Of a stretch of DNA of 64,000 nucleotides, positions 35,286 to 48,539 are shown piece by piece. Made by a program: the position numbers and the translations under genes. The notes beneath the pieces are model-generated. The model was not told the DNA's origin. It saw only the letters and a list, made by a program, of their open reading frames with translations, and did no database searches. Origin of the DNA: Rhodamnia argentea (lineage: Eukaryota; Streptophyta; Magnoliopsida; Myrtales; Myrtaceae); NCBI RefSeq assembly GCF_020921035.1, contig NC_063150.1:7316001-7380000 (forward strand), written 5' to 3'. Position 1 is the stretch's first letter. Each line of letters starts with the position of its first letter.

Positions 35286-38200
35286 CTATGCCCACAAAAT
35301 TCCGTCATTCCCAATTTCCAAACTTGAAACTGGGCTATCGCCGAAATCTTGCCCTACTTTTTCATTATCTGTATCCGAGTCCACATAACGTTCTAAAAGA
35401 TCGGAAGATCTTTCGGCTGGAATCCCATAATCTTTGAGAATGCAGGACGAGGCTGCTATAGCGGCTTCTCTCTCCAGGACAGCCAGATAGTTGTCTTCAA
35501 ATTCAAAAACTAGATACTTGTCCTTACATGCTAAGAAAACCGGTGAATCAATTACGAGTGTCACAGTAATCGAGGTCAAATTAAGAAGGGAAAAGGGAAC
35601 GAATGTCATCACTTACAGTCAATGAGGTGGGCGAGGTGACGGATGTTTTTTATTCGAGTGCCATTGAACTTCAAGACCTGATGATTCCTCCTCTTGAGTA
35701 CATGGCAAATACTAAATCCAAACAACCTAAAATATAGGCGGTGTGCCATATTACCTGTTGATTGCTCATGTCTTCATATCCTATGTTTACTTCGTTTGCC
35801 AGCACCTACATATATGAAAAACAGATGATGAAATACACAGGTGGTTGAATGAAGAGAACCTGGGAGACCGCAAAATCTAGTTCTCCAGATGGAATAAGAA
35901 AGGCAAGGAAAGCAATATGATTGTTTTCCTTTTGTTTGTTGATGTCCAATTGTTGGAATGGATTTGATTGGAATTTCATAGAGTTTTGAGGGAAAACATA
36001 TAAGTGTAGATACTACTAACCTGAGATAGGATGACCATTTGTTCACCTTTGAACCTTGCCAAAGAATAACGAGCCTTTGCAAGTAATTTTAGCTGCCACA
36101 AAGAGCACATTTAAAACATATTTCAGATAGTCAATTACAAGAATAGCCTGAACTTTTGCTCTGAAAAAAAGAATTCTGAACATTGCATGATAATACAAAT
36201 TGTCCTATCATTAGCCATGTAAAAAGCATGACTAGAAACGCTTGACTTACCCCTATAGAATCTTCACACTCTTCACTGTACAAATAATAAGAAAAGAAAT
36301 CTGTCAGACATCATCAAAATATTCAACAAACTTCAATATGTAAACTATATACAACAAGAAGAATTTTCGGCATGTGGATATTTGATCATACTCTATTAGT
36401 GGTTCTGATAGTGGGGTAAAGACCAGACCGGCTGTAATTAGGTAAGAAGGCTGACCCCCTTCGATATGATAGGGAACCTACAAGCATAAACCAAACAGGA
36501 TTGTCACAAAGGAGAGTTTCAGAAACTACGGATACAATGTTATGTAGATACGTAAGTCTAATAATTTACCAAATGAACTCGCGGATTCAAAATTACTGGA
36601 ACTTTCATGAACTCCCCTGCCCTAATAATTCCAAGTTGTGCTACGTCACCAGCAAACCTGCAAAAGCATCATTGTAGTTGACAAATACTCGAGTATTGAA
36701 CTGTCTTACTGTCTTGGAGCTATAGCTTCTATTAATGACAATAGTTTCTGTTGAAGTTGTTGTCCCACATTGCTTGACAACGGATCCTATATGCTCTCTA
36801 TATTCATGGGATCCCCCTCCACCTATCAACTCAAGCTTTTGGATTGGACTTTCTAACATGGTATCAGAGCCGGTGTTGTCCGCGATTGCGCGTCCACACC
36901 CATTAGTCAAAAATTCCACATGCCGCTCGTAATCCGGTTTGCACATGAGAGGGGATATTGAAGTTGTCCCACATCGCTTGATAACGGGTCCTATATGCTC
37001 TTTATATTCATGTGGTCTCCCTCCACCTATCAGCTTAAGCTTTTGGGTTGGACTTTCTAACAGTTTCCATTGTGATTACAAAATAGAATAAAGAACCCAA
37101 AAGGAGCATAATGCCTACTAAGAATGCACAGATATATGAATACGACCCTATCTCTTTAACTCCCTGTATATATTCTGTCAAAAGTTTCAAGTGGCAGTGA
37201 TAACACGTGCTTCCTTGGCTTTCCATTATGCACGCTAATGTGTCCCATCAGTGAAAATTCTAAGATGACACTTATACACAACGTTTTCATAGTAGGGCCC
37301 ACGCAGAGCAAGTACAAATCATTGGCAGCAATCTCATAATTGGGTTATTACAACTGATTTATGTGTGAATGACTCTGGTATGTAGTGACATCTCATTCAC
37401 ATCTCGATGACAGAAAATATGGACATTATTAGTTTTTTGACGACTCAAAACTCCATCACAAAACAAAGAGCTGGGAAGCATGAGGGAAGCCCCAAAATGA
37501 ACAAGAGAGGCCAAATTCGCAGGTAAAACTAACATGGAATTTCAAGGGGAAGAAAATTTTTCCCCTCTAACATCTGATTTACAAGAATAAGCTCCTTACT
37601 TCTGACTTATTAGGTAGCGGAAAGCAATTCGCTCAGATGATCGGAATGGCACTGTTCCTTCGCACCCAACATGAACATCATCGAAGCTAGTAATAACATC
37701 CCCCTGGAAAAGCATAGATTCATGATCATGTGAGTTACCCAGAATGCTCCAGCATCATAAGACCATTTTCCCACCTTTAACCTTTACTTTTGGCATACTA
37801 GTTCACAGTGTGAATTTGTAACCATTTATCTCATTAAAAAGGTTCTTAGCAACTTAATGAATCTATTAGGCATTCCATGCGTATGACATGGGGAAACAAT
37901 TGACAGGATGAAACATGAATAGCCCAACTATTGATACCGACACCAATTTGAAGGTTCATTTTTGTTGCCTAAACAAAATATATTACTGTACAGCTCCATA
38001 CCTGAAGCTCCAGCTTTTCATGGTTGAGAAAAGCAATCAATAGAATATATAAAAGAGTTGTTGACTGTGTCAAAAGTACTGGAGTCAGAAGGATACCTCT
38101 TTTAAAACATTGTTTGCATCAGATGTTGGTTCCACTCTTCGCACCAACACCCCCTGCACATGTGTAATCTTATGAGGAGGATGCTGTGTAACGACACTAA

Positions 38201-41200
38201 CAGCAGATACAAGCTCTTGAACCCACATGAACAGAAAAGAAGAGGAAAGTAAAACTAAGGATGCTGCATTTACTCTTATTCATGGCATGCAGCAATTTGC
38301 TGATAAAAGGCAGAGCGAATCAGAACTCTGGTATTTTCTGTAGTCTCAGACGCTCTTGGAGATATATGAATTACGAAAACAAGCATGAAACACAAACTAC
38401 AGATACAATATCCGTGGAGCCAGATTTTTCAGAAATTTAGTATGTGACAGGAAGGCAACATGTGAATAAAAATATGTTTTCCAGTTTATAGACAATCAAA
38501 CTCCCATTGATTTTAGCATGAAATCAATATAAAACATGAAAATTTACAAAAGGACAATTAACTAAAGCACGATATTTAAAGAGATAAGGACCACAATGGC
38601 CTACAAGTAATAGGATTATAGAACAAAACTAGCTTTTACTTCAGATAAAGCTTGCTTTCAAGTCACAGGCATCATCTATCCAAATAAAGCTATCTTTGAA
38701 TTAATAACTATTGAGCAGAAGATAGGGAAAATGTCATGTGCTACAAATCTAACATCTTAAAAAATCAATAATCAGGGCAGATAAGAAATTTGATAATGCT
38801 GAATATTTCCCAAAATGATGGACATGTCACTCCATTGAGTAGTGATATCAGCCAAGAAGCAAGGTGAGCCATGAATTATCGTGTTTCATGGGACAGATGA
38901 TTGCACATGTTAAATTGCCACTAACTGAATATTTTGGGGATGGGCATGCACTTGATGGATTTGGCTGAAATATGAAAGATGCTGACTCATATAATCTGCC
39001 CACCGCACCATACATGAACAAATTAACAGCAACTATGATATGCCAATAACCATCAATAAATTCACAACTTGATTTAAGAAGGCCTTCCTGCAAGTAAATG
39101 AGAGATATACCTCGTTGGACTGTACTTTTAAGCATTCACGTAGAGCTGGATTTTCCAACTTTTGCAGCAAGACTCCAAGGCAAGGAAAACCTTCATGAAT
39201 AAGAAAATTGTTCCGCATTGGTTTAACAGATTCAGGCCATTTGACAAATTCAAATTGCTACAAAAATAGTGAGGAAAATAACACCATAAAAGAATGTTTT
39301 AAAGACGTGCAAGAAAGGAGTAACAAGCTATGCCCAACAATCAGAAGGCACGACCTCCACTTATAGTCGCACTTCAAGCCTCTCTAGATTCTACCAAAGA
39401 GCTGCCACTGAATCCTAAGAACCAACAAGTAAATCAGACAGCTTGTGAAAGCTTTGCAGGGGAAGAAAATTCCAGTGACAATGATCGGACTAGTAAGCAA
39501 AGTGGCAGACTCTGCATCTTATGTTACAAGCTTTCAAGCTGATTTAATCTCCAAAATTTCCATTGCTGATTATGTCAGGCATGAAAACCATTCGCCCAAT
39601 CATACAGCTACAACTTCACGTCTATGGTACTTTTAGGTTGCTTATGTCTTTAATTCAGATGGATACGAGAATATGAACAGAAGACAACAGAACGTGAAAC
39701 TCACACTCGTGACCACTTAATCCTCACCAGTATATTTCCCATTTCGCTCGTAGTCATTCAAAAAGTGAGAGACGACTGTTGTTGGAATCACATAACCAAT
39801 ATTTTCAGCCTCTTCGGATCTGTAAACCTAAAAGAAAAGCTTTGTAAGAACGTTTATCCAAGACGAGCTCCATATTGACTTAGCCAAGATGAGAGCACCA
39901 CAGTCTTGAGCTAATTTTGCTAGAAGCCATAGATATACCTGGAATGCTACCCCAATGCACTCTCCTCTATCATTGAATGCAGGTCCACCACTATTACCTA
40001 CAATCTCACAAATAAGAGCAGAGGCCGGTACAAAAAATAAGTACCCAGATTTATGGTAAAATAAGGATTTAATTATTAGGACAACTTTCCCTTAAAGAAT
40101 GCATGAAGAGATACTCATAAAGGAAAAAGATCCACCAACCAGGATTAATTGCTGCATCAATCTGTATTCCCAGCAAATCAGATGATCCATGAGCATAAGA
40201 TGTTACCTGATGACAAGTACTGCAATCTTATGATACGGACTTAAAAGACAAACTCAATAACAAAAAGGCTTCAACGTTATAGCATGAATAAACAATGTCA
40301 GATAGAGCAGTTGGTTTGGTTTTCGTAGTCTATATACCAATAAATTATTCAAGTGTCCACACTCATCAGATAGAAGTGCTACATGCTACGGAAAAATTCA
40401 AGATATTAGCTAGAGTGAACGTGTAGTCAAACTCTTCAAATTGATCAACATCGTAATATTATGGCCTCAACAGACAACATATTCACTCTCAGACCATTTA
40501 GACATGCAATCATACACGATCTAGCCTCCTATACAGGAAATGAAAATAACACATCCATATTTTCCCTTACACAGAGGAACATCCAACGGTGACTACAAGA
40601 TTTTATTTTAGCATTCTATCAATCCACCAGAATAGTGGGAAAATACCACTTTGAATTGAATGAATATATTATGTCGATGAAGCGGTGCAGAATATGACAG
40701 AAATGGATGAATATCTAAAGCTGACACTAATCTCAAATTAAGTGCCCACCCCAGCCCATCATGAAGGGAAAGACCAGAAGATCTGACACGGTCAACATCT
40801 TCCAATTTTCAGATTTTATCGACTGCTAGCATTTAATTTTAAAGGAACAACAGAAATGTTATATTAAACCTCCAAAAGAATTCAGAAGAGAGAACAAAAA
40901 TAAAGAAATTTTGCTGCTCTCACTCTGAGTGAAACTACAATGATGAAGCCTTTGCCCAAGTCATATCCATATGAACTGAAATATGATTGTAATATTCTAG
41001 CTTTAGGCAAATCCTTCACATAAAGTGTCGAGCTTTAGGGAAAAAATAAACAACATAGTTTGAGAGGCATTATTGATCTTGTAAAATGACTGTGAATCAT
41101 ATCATTGTTACCATCAAACTCTACAGAACCAAAGCATGTCGACAAACAAAGTACAAGAAGACATTATAGAGGTACAAGACTCCACAGCAAACTAGTTCTG

Positions 41201-44200
41201 CACAGCAGAAGGCAGACATTAAAAAATTTAATGAACATTTGACATATGGGTCTTCAAAGAATAGAAGCAATGTTCATTACTTATCAGAAAATAATACAGT
41301 TGAATGTGAATGTCGAACCTCTATACGCGATACAACCCCTTTTGTTACGGAAATGGTATCTCCTCCAAGTGGATATCCTACAACAGTGACAGCATCCTGT
41401 CCAATAAGGAGCAGCTAAATATGAAAAGTTTACTAACAAGAGGAGAGTAAAGGAAAGTGAGAGTTGATGAGCCATGAAATGGTGCTATATTGACTTTAAG
41501 CTTGTTAAAACTTTTAGAGTATAAATCACGCATTCATCTAATAGCTTAAATTTTTAAAACAGTTCCAGAGGTCCCACAAAATTTTACATGGCACCAGAGC
41601 TGGAGACCTAAGTACAAATCTTTCCGGGCCCCCCACCATTATATATTTCTACACATCAGTCTTTATCAAAATCCGGTTGGGGGGGGGCGGCGGTGGGGGG
41701 GCATTAACAGTATTTAAATGTTAACCAAGCATTCATTCAACTTAGGCTTTTGATTTAATTGGCATTGGTGCCACAAAATTTCAAACAATCACAATCTGCT
41801 CAATGACAAAGCACAATCCCTCGTGTTGCAAATATCAATGTAGAGATGATCTAACAAGACAAAATGTTTATCGCCAAAGTGCAGCAACAGACTAATGTCA
41901 TTCAACAATCACTATGATTTACTTTCCTGTTAATTATGAGCTCCTTCAATGACACATCAATCCAATTTCTATTAACTTACCAAAAAAAAAAACAATATCT
42001 ACTAAAATTTCAAAACTAGAAAACGACAGAAGATTTAGAACTTCCAAATTGTCCATCACAGTTCCTTCTTCAGAACATAGAGCTTTATCCTGGATCTTCA
42101 ACTTTCTTTAACATTTTCTCTGTATACCATTCATTTGGTTTATGGACCACTCTGCGGGACCAAGTTAAAAGGTGACAATGCAAAAAAGATATCTAGCACT
42201 TCGGAAAAACATTAATCTGCAGCAAACCTGTCATCTTTATGATAATACATGAGTATATTCTAGGAGATATCTTCATGACAAGATAATATCATGATGCCAA
42301 ATTACAAGATCTTCAAAAAATCATGCTAGGGATGGAAGAATTAGAAAGAAAGCTTCATAGAATTTAAAACAACTTATGTCCACTGGGATAAAGAAACAGA
42401 GAGCTACTTATTTGACAACTAAATAAGTCAAACCTGGAGATGTGGTAAGCGTCCAAATTGCAGTGGTTCTGCTCCTTTCCAAAACCCCTCACTCTCTACA
42501 GAAAGCAAAGCTATATCACAATCGATGCCTTTAGCCAAAACCTGTCCATTAAACCAGAAAGAAGAAGCTGAGGAATGGGATTATTGCATCCAAGACTACA
42601 AATTTGGAACTAAGAACTTGATTGGTTCTTCATATTCAGCTTTGGTTCCTCACTAAGAGTCAAAAGAAAAATGCAGACTGATAACCCAATGATGCAAATG
42701 GACATGTATGTGCTTATAAAAGGAAAAAGGTCGAGAAAGCAACAAGATAATTAGACACTAACTCCATATTACAGAGAACGAGATAAAGGAGGATCGCCAT
42801 CTAGCTGTTTTGGGGGGAAAACCAAAATGTTAAATGCACATGCACACTAAAGCACTGAAAACTAATATACACTATCAAATCATTTTTGATGTACCAGCAT
42901 AAACAGGTCATTAAATGATGATTTGTCTACACGACATAATTTATAGCCTTGCTAGATAAAAGAAGACATCATTTCCCGTGGTCAGGTAGGTCAGCACTTT
43001 CTTGTATTTTAGATGAACATGACAGAAGAACAGTAAGCATGAAGAATTCGTTTTGTTTCTCAAATGGCAGCAAATGCATGAGAAAGTTGGTCAATCTTGG
43101 CTCTCTAATAGCACACAATAAATAAGATAACTCATAAAATAAGGACATATAAGGGGAAAAACATTAATTTCAGCCGATATCTTCTAACCTAAAATTGTCC
43201 AACAACATGTATGCAACAGCAGCAAGGTCTTGGTTAAGAGCCTCAGATATGCTTTCCACAGGTGATTAAATCAGGTTTACAAACACTAGCACCCAAGTCA
43301 TGAAATTAGCCTCCTTATAGAGATCAATCAAGTATTCTCAAATCTTTTCCACACAAATATTGCAACTTAGATAGTAAGTTTGCACAGTGAAAAGTGGATC
43401 CTGGCCAGAACAGCTTGCTATGGACTATCCATGCTGCAAAAAGAATTTACATCTCTCAGTACGTTATTGTTCTTTGAAACTTGTTTGGACAAAACATATT
43501 GTCTCCGTCTTTTTCTGTGGCGTGGCTGGCTGCTCATTGTATTCCTAATTTTCTTGTATTTTACATGCTATTTTTCCCTATTCATTGTAAGGAATAATGT
43601 ATTAACCTCTGTCTTAAAACACCTTTTTTAGACCAATTTGTCTACATGCAACTGCTAGTTGACATTCACAAATATCCACACAACAGTAAAAAATGCTGAA
43701 TCCACGAAATAATTGGCCAAATAATGCTTTACTTGAAAAGAAAACAGATATCACAGCGCATCACTTGATCACTGAACTAGTGAAATACCTTGGCCACGTA
43801 TTTAGTATCATCGCCTCTTCTCTTTACTTTGACCTGCAATTGAAAAAATCAAAGAACAAATGTAACGAAATTCGTTTGGTTATACAAAAGTTGTGTGCAA
43901 ACCATATACAGGACAGTTCAAAATTTCAATGATGCCGAGGCAGATAACAACAAAATAACTCCTATCCCACAACATAGGAGAGACAGAGATTGCCTAGGAC
44001 GTTTAAGATTTTTGGGTAGTTTGGTAGTTCCAGTCGCAATTTAGAGATGAAATGGACAAAATGAAATGATGAAAGAAAGACTAAGAAAGAAATGAAGAGA
44101 ATCTGCCTAAGAAAGAATAAGAAAGACATCACCAGGAATTTGCGTAGGTCAACAACATAAATACAAGGAAAATGTGCAGTCAGCAAATAATGCATCGAAA

Positions 44201-47071
44201 GAGAAGCTTAGCCTACACAACTATAGATCCAGATTACTCCAAAGTCTCTATCTGTTTTACAGGAAAGTGCCTCTCAGAAAACACATACCCCATTTTCTTT
44301 AATTTGGCAAAAGGAAAGAATCAGTCAAGGCATCTTCTTATTGGTTTCTGGCTGATGGAAAATTGGTACTTAAAACTTTCCTGGAAACACATGTCTCTTC
44401 TCATAGTCTTCTTAATTACTTTTGTTATTATTCCATTTCCTTTACTTTGTTGTATCATCACCTGCCATCATTGCTCATAACCAACCATTGTTGCCAAAGG
44501 AACTACGCAACCCAAATGCCTATGCCCAAACCCTTCATCATACATCTTGAAACCATTCGAGAAAGTCACCACCAGGAAAAATATGACTAATTACTATCTT
44601 TCCGTCGCCTTTATTGGCTCATGGCAGTAAGCTGGTCATCAATTATTTCTCATAAGCTCACCATCTGACCAAGTCCCACTCAAGCATTTTTCACATGTAT
44701 GCTGAGTGTCAAGCGTAAAAAAGGATCACCACCTGGCGATCATCACAAATATCCAAAATCGCAGGGTTGGTTGAGATTTGAATCATTTCTTTTACTGGTC
44801 TGCGTCAATTTATATTGCCAAGAAACCGTGCTGAAACATTGAGGATTTCATCTCAGATTATCAGCAAATAGGACACTGAGGACACATAATAACTTAAGTC
44901 TTTCATTGCTACAGAAATAAACAGAACAGGAAGGAAGAGGAAGGAGGTCGGTACAAAAGAAGACAGAAGACATGTCAAGACAGATATCTACCACGAAAAA
45001 GGGAAAGAGTAAAAATTCGATGCCATATATTACTGAAAAGTAACTATTTCGAGGTTGTAAGCAAGTACAAACAGCCAAAACCTATCAAAAGAAACATCAA
45101 TAGCTTTCAAAGAAATGCAAAGATTTGAGTGGAGCATACTGTATAATTAACGATAACTATCACAAAACCACAGAATTTCGAGGTCTGAGCCAATTATCAC
45201 GTGAAAAGAAGATGTTCTATGGTATTGAATGCCATAACCACTATGTCATTGCAACATTCGGAACATCTCATCTAAGAACAATCAGGAATTATTTTCTAGA
45301 TCTGCAAAATGTTGTCCGATATCTAACTATATAGCCTAGAGAAGCTAGTTTGCTAGAGATACAACTAGAGCAAAATTCAAACAATCATACTCCGAACTCA
45401 AACTAACATGGAGATTATTCATATAATAAATAAACTTTTGGCATGACAATCAAGTGGATTACCTGGGTATAATGTTCCACACAATGTGCATTAGTCAAGA
45501 GCTTTCCATCACCAATCATAAAAGCACTGGACCAAGATAAAAAGTGAATAGTCAAGTCACTGGCAGTTCGACTTTCTCATATAGAAAGAGCGATTGCCAA
45601 CAAATGACACAAGATGGGAACTGTTGCAAGAAGACATGCCTTCCAGTACTTGTATATTGTCTTTGCTTTTGCCAGGGAAGAGAATAATCAGGTTCCGTAT
45701 GAGTGCAATAAACCTAATATACATAAAGGGAGATCAAACAATAGAATATTACACAAGGATTGCCAACTTAAAAGGATCCTCAAGTATCATTATCGTCATT
45801 CTTTTTTAAATCAAACATCCAGACATAATGATATAGCAATTTCATTAACAAAAAATGATAGGGACAACAACAGCTAGAAGAATTCATGCAAAAATACTTG
45901 TTACTCGGACATGCAGCAACAGATTCCAGTTGATGCATGTTAAAATTCATGATGAGATCGATAGAGAAGTTAAAATAGGCGATTCTAACAATAAAACTTA
46001 AGTTTTTGGGAGAAAAACAGAGATGTTGAAATAAAGTCCCACACTTAGTCTACCTTAACGACGGCATTGAGAAAAGCTGCATCTTGGATGTTCCCAGAAT
46101 CGGTTTGTGACTGTCATAGGGGACAACAATATCATATCAGCATAACAGTAAAATGCAAGGAGATAAATGAGTCCAAACATCTAAACTATCAGTTGAGACC
46201 TCATGAGAGGTACCTGCTGTTCTGTGAAATCAAAACCCTTCTTTTCTTTTCTTTGCAGGCCAAAACCAAAAGCCGTAGACTCAGATCGCCCTGCATATCC
46301 TCTATTCCTATCACCATCAATAAATGGATAAGGCCTTTCATCTTTTGATCTTCCAGGATACTTTTTCTGAGAAATAGTTTTCCCCTAGATATGGCAAACC
46401 GAGTCAAGAGAGAAATGAGAAAACCCTCCGTCCAATCATAATTACAAGTTCAGACGACACAGAAAGCCAAGCAGAAACATCTTCTGGTTAATGTTCACAT
46501 TTGCATCTTTGGAGCTCCCGTAGTGAAACGAGTGGTACTTTGTAGCTATCGGCAAGGTCATCACATAAAGCTTGAACAAATGTATAATCATCAGCAATCC
46601 ATCAACAGGCATATTTTGAATATCTTAGATCATGATAGTCACGTATGTCTCCACAAACACAAAACCCTCCTCTTTTTCGATGATGAATGATTCACGGCAG
46701 CACAAATAATCGAAATGTTAACTGCGCATGTCTACCAATGCCTTGCGCTCGCACGTCGAAAAGCTCTACAGCAGACGAGTTTTACTTCCAGAGACACGGC
46801 ACAATTAGTTCTGCAACAAGCACCTGATGCGCATGCTTTAATGACTCAACAGCGGAAAGCGGACGCGAAGTACCTTGTCCCTGCTCGTTTTCGCAGACGA
46901 AGAGGAGGAGGAGGGATCTTTCTTCGAAGCTCCCCTGTGCTCGGACTTCAAGTTGAGGGGAAACGGAAAATCGGGCGGCGTAGGTAGACGGCCCAGGCCG
47001 GGGAGAGAGCAGCGGTAGGTGACGGCGGAGGAGAGTGAGGAGAAGCAGCAGCTGGCGGCCGCAATCGCCAT
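35286..47071 (-). CDS. DEGP2: DEG2 (DegP2) chloroplast serine protease, complete, 21 exons
   Basis: Exons in transcript order: 46874-47071, 46214-46384, 46054-46110, 45640-45713, 45463-45526, 43789-43833, 42434-42541, 41319-41396, 40140-40206, 39939-39997, 39728-39827, 39111-39190, 38097-38153, 37600-37703, 36570-36657, 36392-36477, 36251-36275, 36021-36092, 35755-35805, 35617-35677 and 35286-35530. Phases agree throughout, giving 629 aa (Arabidopsis DEG2 is 607). Intron 4 uses a GC donor (45639-45638); the rest are GT-AG. The N-terminus [17 protein letters not shown] is a Ser/Ala-rich plastid transit peptide. Catalytic triad: H181 in TNAHCVEH, D212 in [12 protein letters not shown]290 in [10 protein letters not shown]. 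The PDZ region carries [33 protein letters not shown] and [19 protein letters not shown], followed by the second PDZ-like region typical of DEG2 and the end [12 protein letters not shown]. In this family the ATP-independent enzyme works on the stromal side of thylakoids, including photosystem II protein turnover. A TRIM sits in intron 14. Confidence 0.95.
36749..37062 (+). mobile_element. TRIM (miniature LTR retrotransposon), 314 bp, in DEG2 intron 14
   Basis: LTR 1 is 36749-36858, starting TGTTGAAGTTG and ending GACTTTCTAACA. It is followed directly by the primer-binding site TGGTATCAGAGC (36859-36870), complementary to plant initiator tRNA-Met. The internal region of about 97 bp ends in a polypurine tract GAGAGGGGA (36947-36955). 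LTR 2 is 36956-37062, with the same ending; its first bases are TATTGAAG where LTR 1 has TGTTGAAG. The element is flanked on both sides by the 5-bp target duplication GTTTC (36744-36748 and 37063-37067). It has no coding capacity. It lies between exons 15 and 14 of DEG2, antisense to the gene. Confidence 0.88.
41505..41790 (+). mobile_element. Degenerate TRIM-like element in DEG2 intron 7
   Basis: An LTR-like stretch (about 41503-41590, starting TGTTAAAACTTTTAGAG) is followed by TGGCACCAGAGC (41589-41600), a mutated form of the tRNA-Met primer-binding site TGGTATCAGAGC. About 130 bp on, a second stretch repeats the words CATTCATTCAAC, TTAGGC and CCACAAAATTT. The two presumed LTRs are diverged and no target duplication is evident. 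A G-rich run (41678-41700) lies inside. Confidence 0.35.
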
Positions 47072-47305
47072 TGTCGCTGCTTCGACGGAGAAGCAGGAGG
47101 GAAAGAGAGAAAAATATCGGAGGGGGAAAAAGATGGAGTTTAAGCGCGAGTCCCCTTATCCTAAAGGCCAATTTCATTTGGCGCCTCCATGTCGTTACCC
47201 TCTTTCTTTTTTTAGCTGTTCTCTTCCTTTTCGATTTTTTTTTTTTTTTTGTAAAATTCCTTCTTTTTTTGGGGGGAGGGGAAACTAGAGCCAACATTAA
47301 AACTT
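47072..47305 (-). promoter_or_regulatory. 5'UTR/promoter of the DEG2 gene
   Basis: The sequence directly upstream of the start codon is purine-rich on the plus strand (CT-rich in the transcript sense), typical of a plant 5' leader. No certain TATA box was seen. The region ends at a DNA-transposon-like insert at 47306, so the promoter borders or includes repeat sequence. Confidence 0.35.
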
Positions 47306-47915
47306 CGTTTATTTCACGAAAAATAAAACGTCTCTAAAAAATCATTTTCCTGAAAAATGACAATAACCTTAAATTGTTTGGAATGAAAAACTTCATTTGA
47401 TTTTTCAGAGGAAATTATCTAAAAAATCATATTTTTAATTATTATTTCTTTGTCTTTTTTTTCTTTTCTTTCTTCCTTCGTCGGCAGCCGGCAACCGACC
47501 ATAGCTAAGGGACGAGCTCGCCCAAGGTTGGCAAGGCTACTCCCTCGCTCGTGGCCTCACCGAGGCCGATCGTCGGCCGTCGCCGTGGTTGGCAACCAGC
47601 AGAGGAATAAAGAAAAGAAACAAATAAAAATACTAAAGTTATTAATAATTATTTAAAAATTAAAAATTAAATAATTATTTAAATTTCCAATTTTTTTAAA
47701 ATAATTCAAAAGAAAAAGAATGTAAAGGAATATAGGGAGAAAAGCTGAGGGAAAATGGTTTCCTCTTTTCATGGAAGGGAAAATCATTTTCCCAACTATT
47801 GAACATGTTTTTTCTTTTGGTGGAAAGTGTTTTTATTGACTAGTTTATTTTTGTAAACCAAATGTGGAAAAATAGGGAAAATTTTTCTTAAAAATTGTTT
47901 TTCATGAAACAAACG
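47306..47915. mobile_element. Non-autonomous DNA element with about 22-bp terminal inverted repeats
   Basis: The left end reads CGTTTATTTCACGAAAAAT; the right end, read inverted, is CGTTTGTTTCATGAAAAACA. The subterminal AAAATCATTTTCC words are also inverted. The core (47480-47600) is GC-rich with GAGCTCGCCCAAGG and CGATCGTCGGCC words, resembling the insert at 9.9-10.7 kb. It has no transposase frame and lies 235 bp upstream of the DEG2 start codon. Confidence 0.55.
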
Positions 47916-48052
47916 GAACCTAAAATGATAAATAAAAAAAAAACTTCACCGACGCTATATTTTAAACTCTAAATGGGTGATCATTAAAAAAAAATATGTA
48001 GTTCATATTGTTAGAATATATAAATATTAAACCACACATTCTTCTATAAACT

Positions 48053-48363
48053 TAAGCTTTTAGAACAATTAGATGTAGTCTCATCAAATCTTTCACATAT
48101 ATGATGAAAACCCGAATTTGCAAGGTCATGAACAACAACATTTCTAATTCTATTGGTCCACTTCAAACTTCAAGGGCAAGGCTCATTTGTTGAATAATAT
48201 TAATTAACACATTGTAGCTTTTAGAGTAGTTGGTTGTAGTCTCATCAAATCTTTCACTTATATGATGAAAACCCGAATTTGCAAGGACATTTCTAATTCT
48301 ATTGGTCCACTTCAAACTTCAAGGGCAAGGCTCATTTGTTGAATAATATTAATTAACACATTG
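48053..48363. repeat. Near-identical tandem duplication (162 + 149 bp)
   Basis: Copy 1 is 48053-48214 and copy 2 is 48215-48363. Both read AGCTTTTAGA..., then ...CATCAAATCTTTCAC and ...GGGCAAGGCTCATTTGTTG, ending TTAATTAACACATTG. Copy 2 lacks about 14 bases (the TCATGAACAACAAC portion) and differs at only a few sites, so the duplication is young. Confidence 0.8.
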
Positions 48364-48539
48364 CAATCACTTTCAAATATCGTTTTGTGGATGCCGAGGG
48401 ATTGAAGAGCTTTGCATGGGAGAAGAAGAGTTGCAGCATGCACTCCATTGGTAGGTTTCATCTTCATGTCTCGTCCACGCTTGGACAATTGAGCTTCTAC
48501 TTGTTCATGCAATAATACATATGGACCCTTTGTTATCAT
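48312..48539 (-). pseudogene. RNase H-like (RVT_3-type) fragment
   Basis: The minus-strand frame contains HAATLLLPCKALQSLG then HKTIFESDCNVLINIIQQ, which resembles the 'A..AL..A..LG...V.FESDC..LI' block of the plant RNase H-like domain found in LINE-derived and related proteins. There is no complete gene around it and the frame does not begin at ATG. It overlaps the tandem duplication just described, so part of the duplicated unit is derived from this fragment. Confidence 0.35.
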
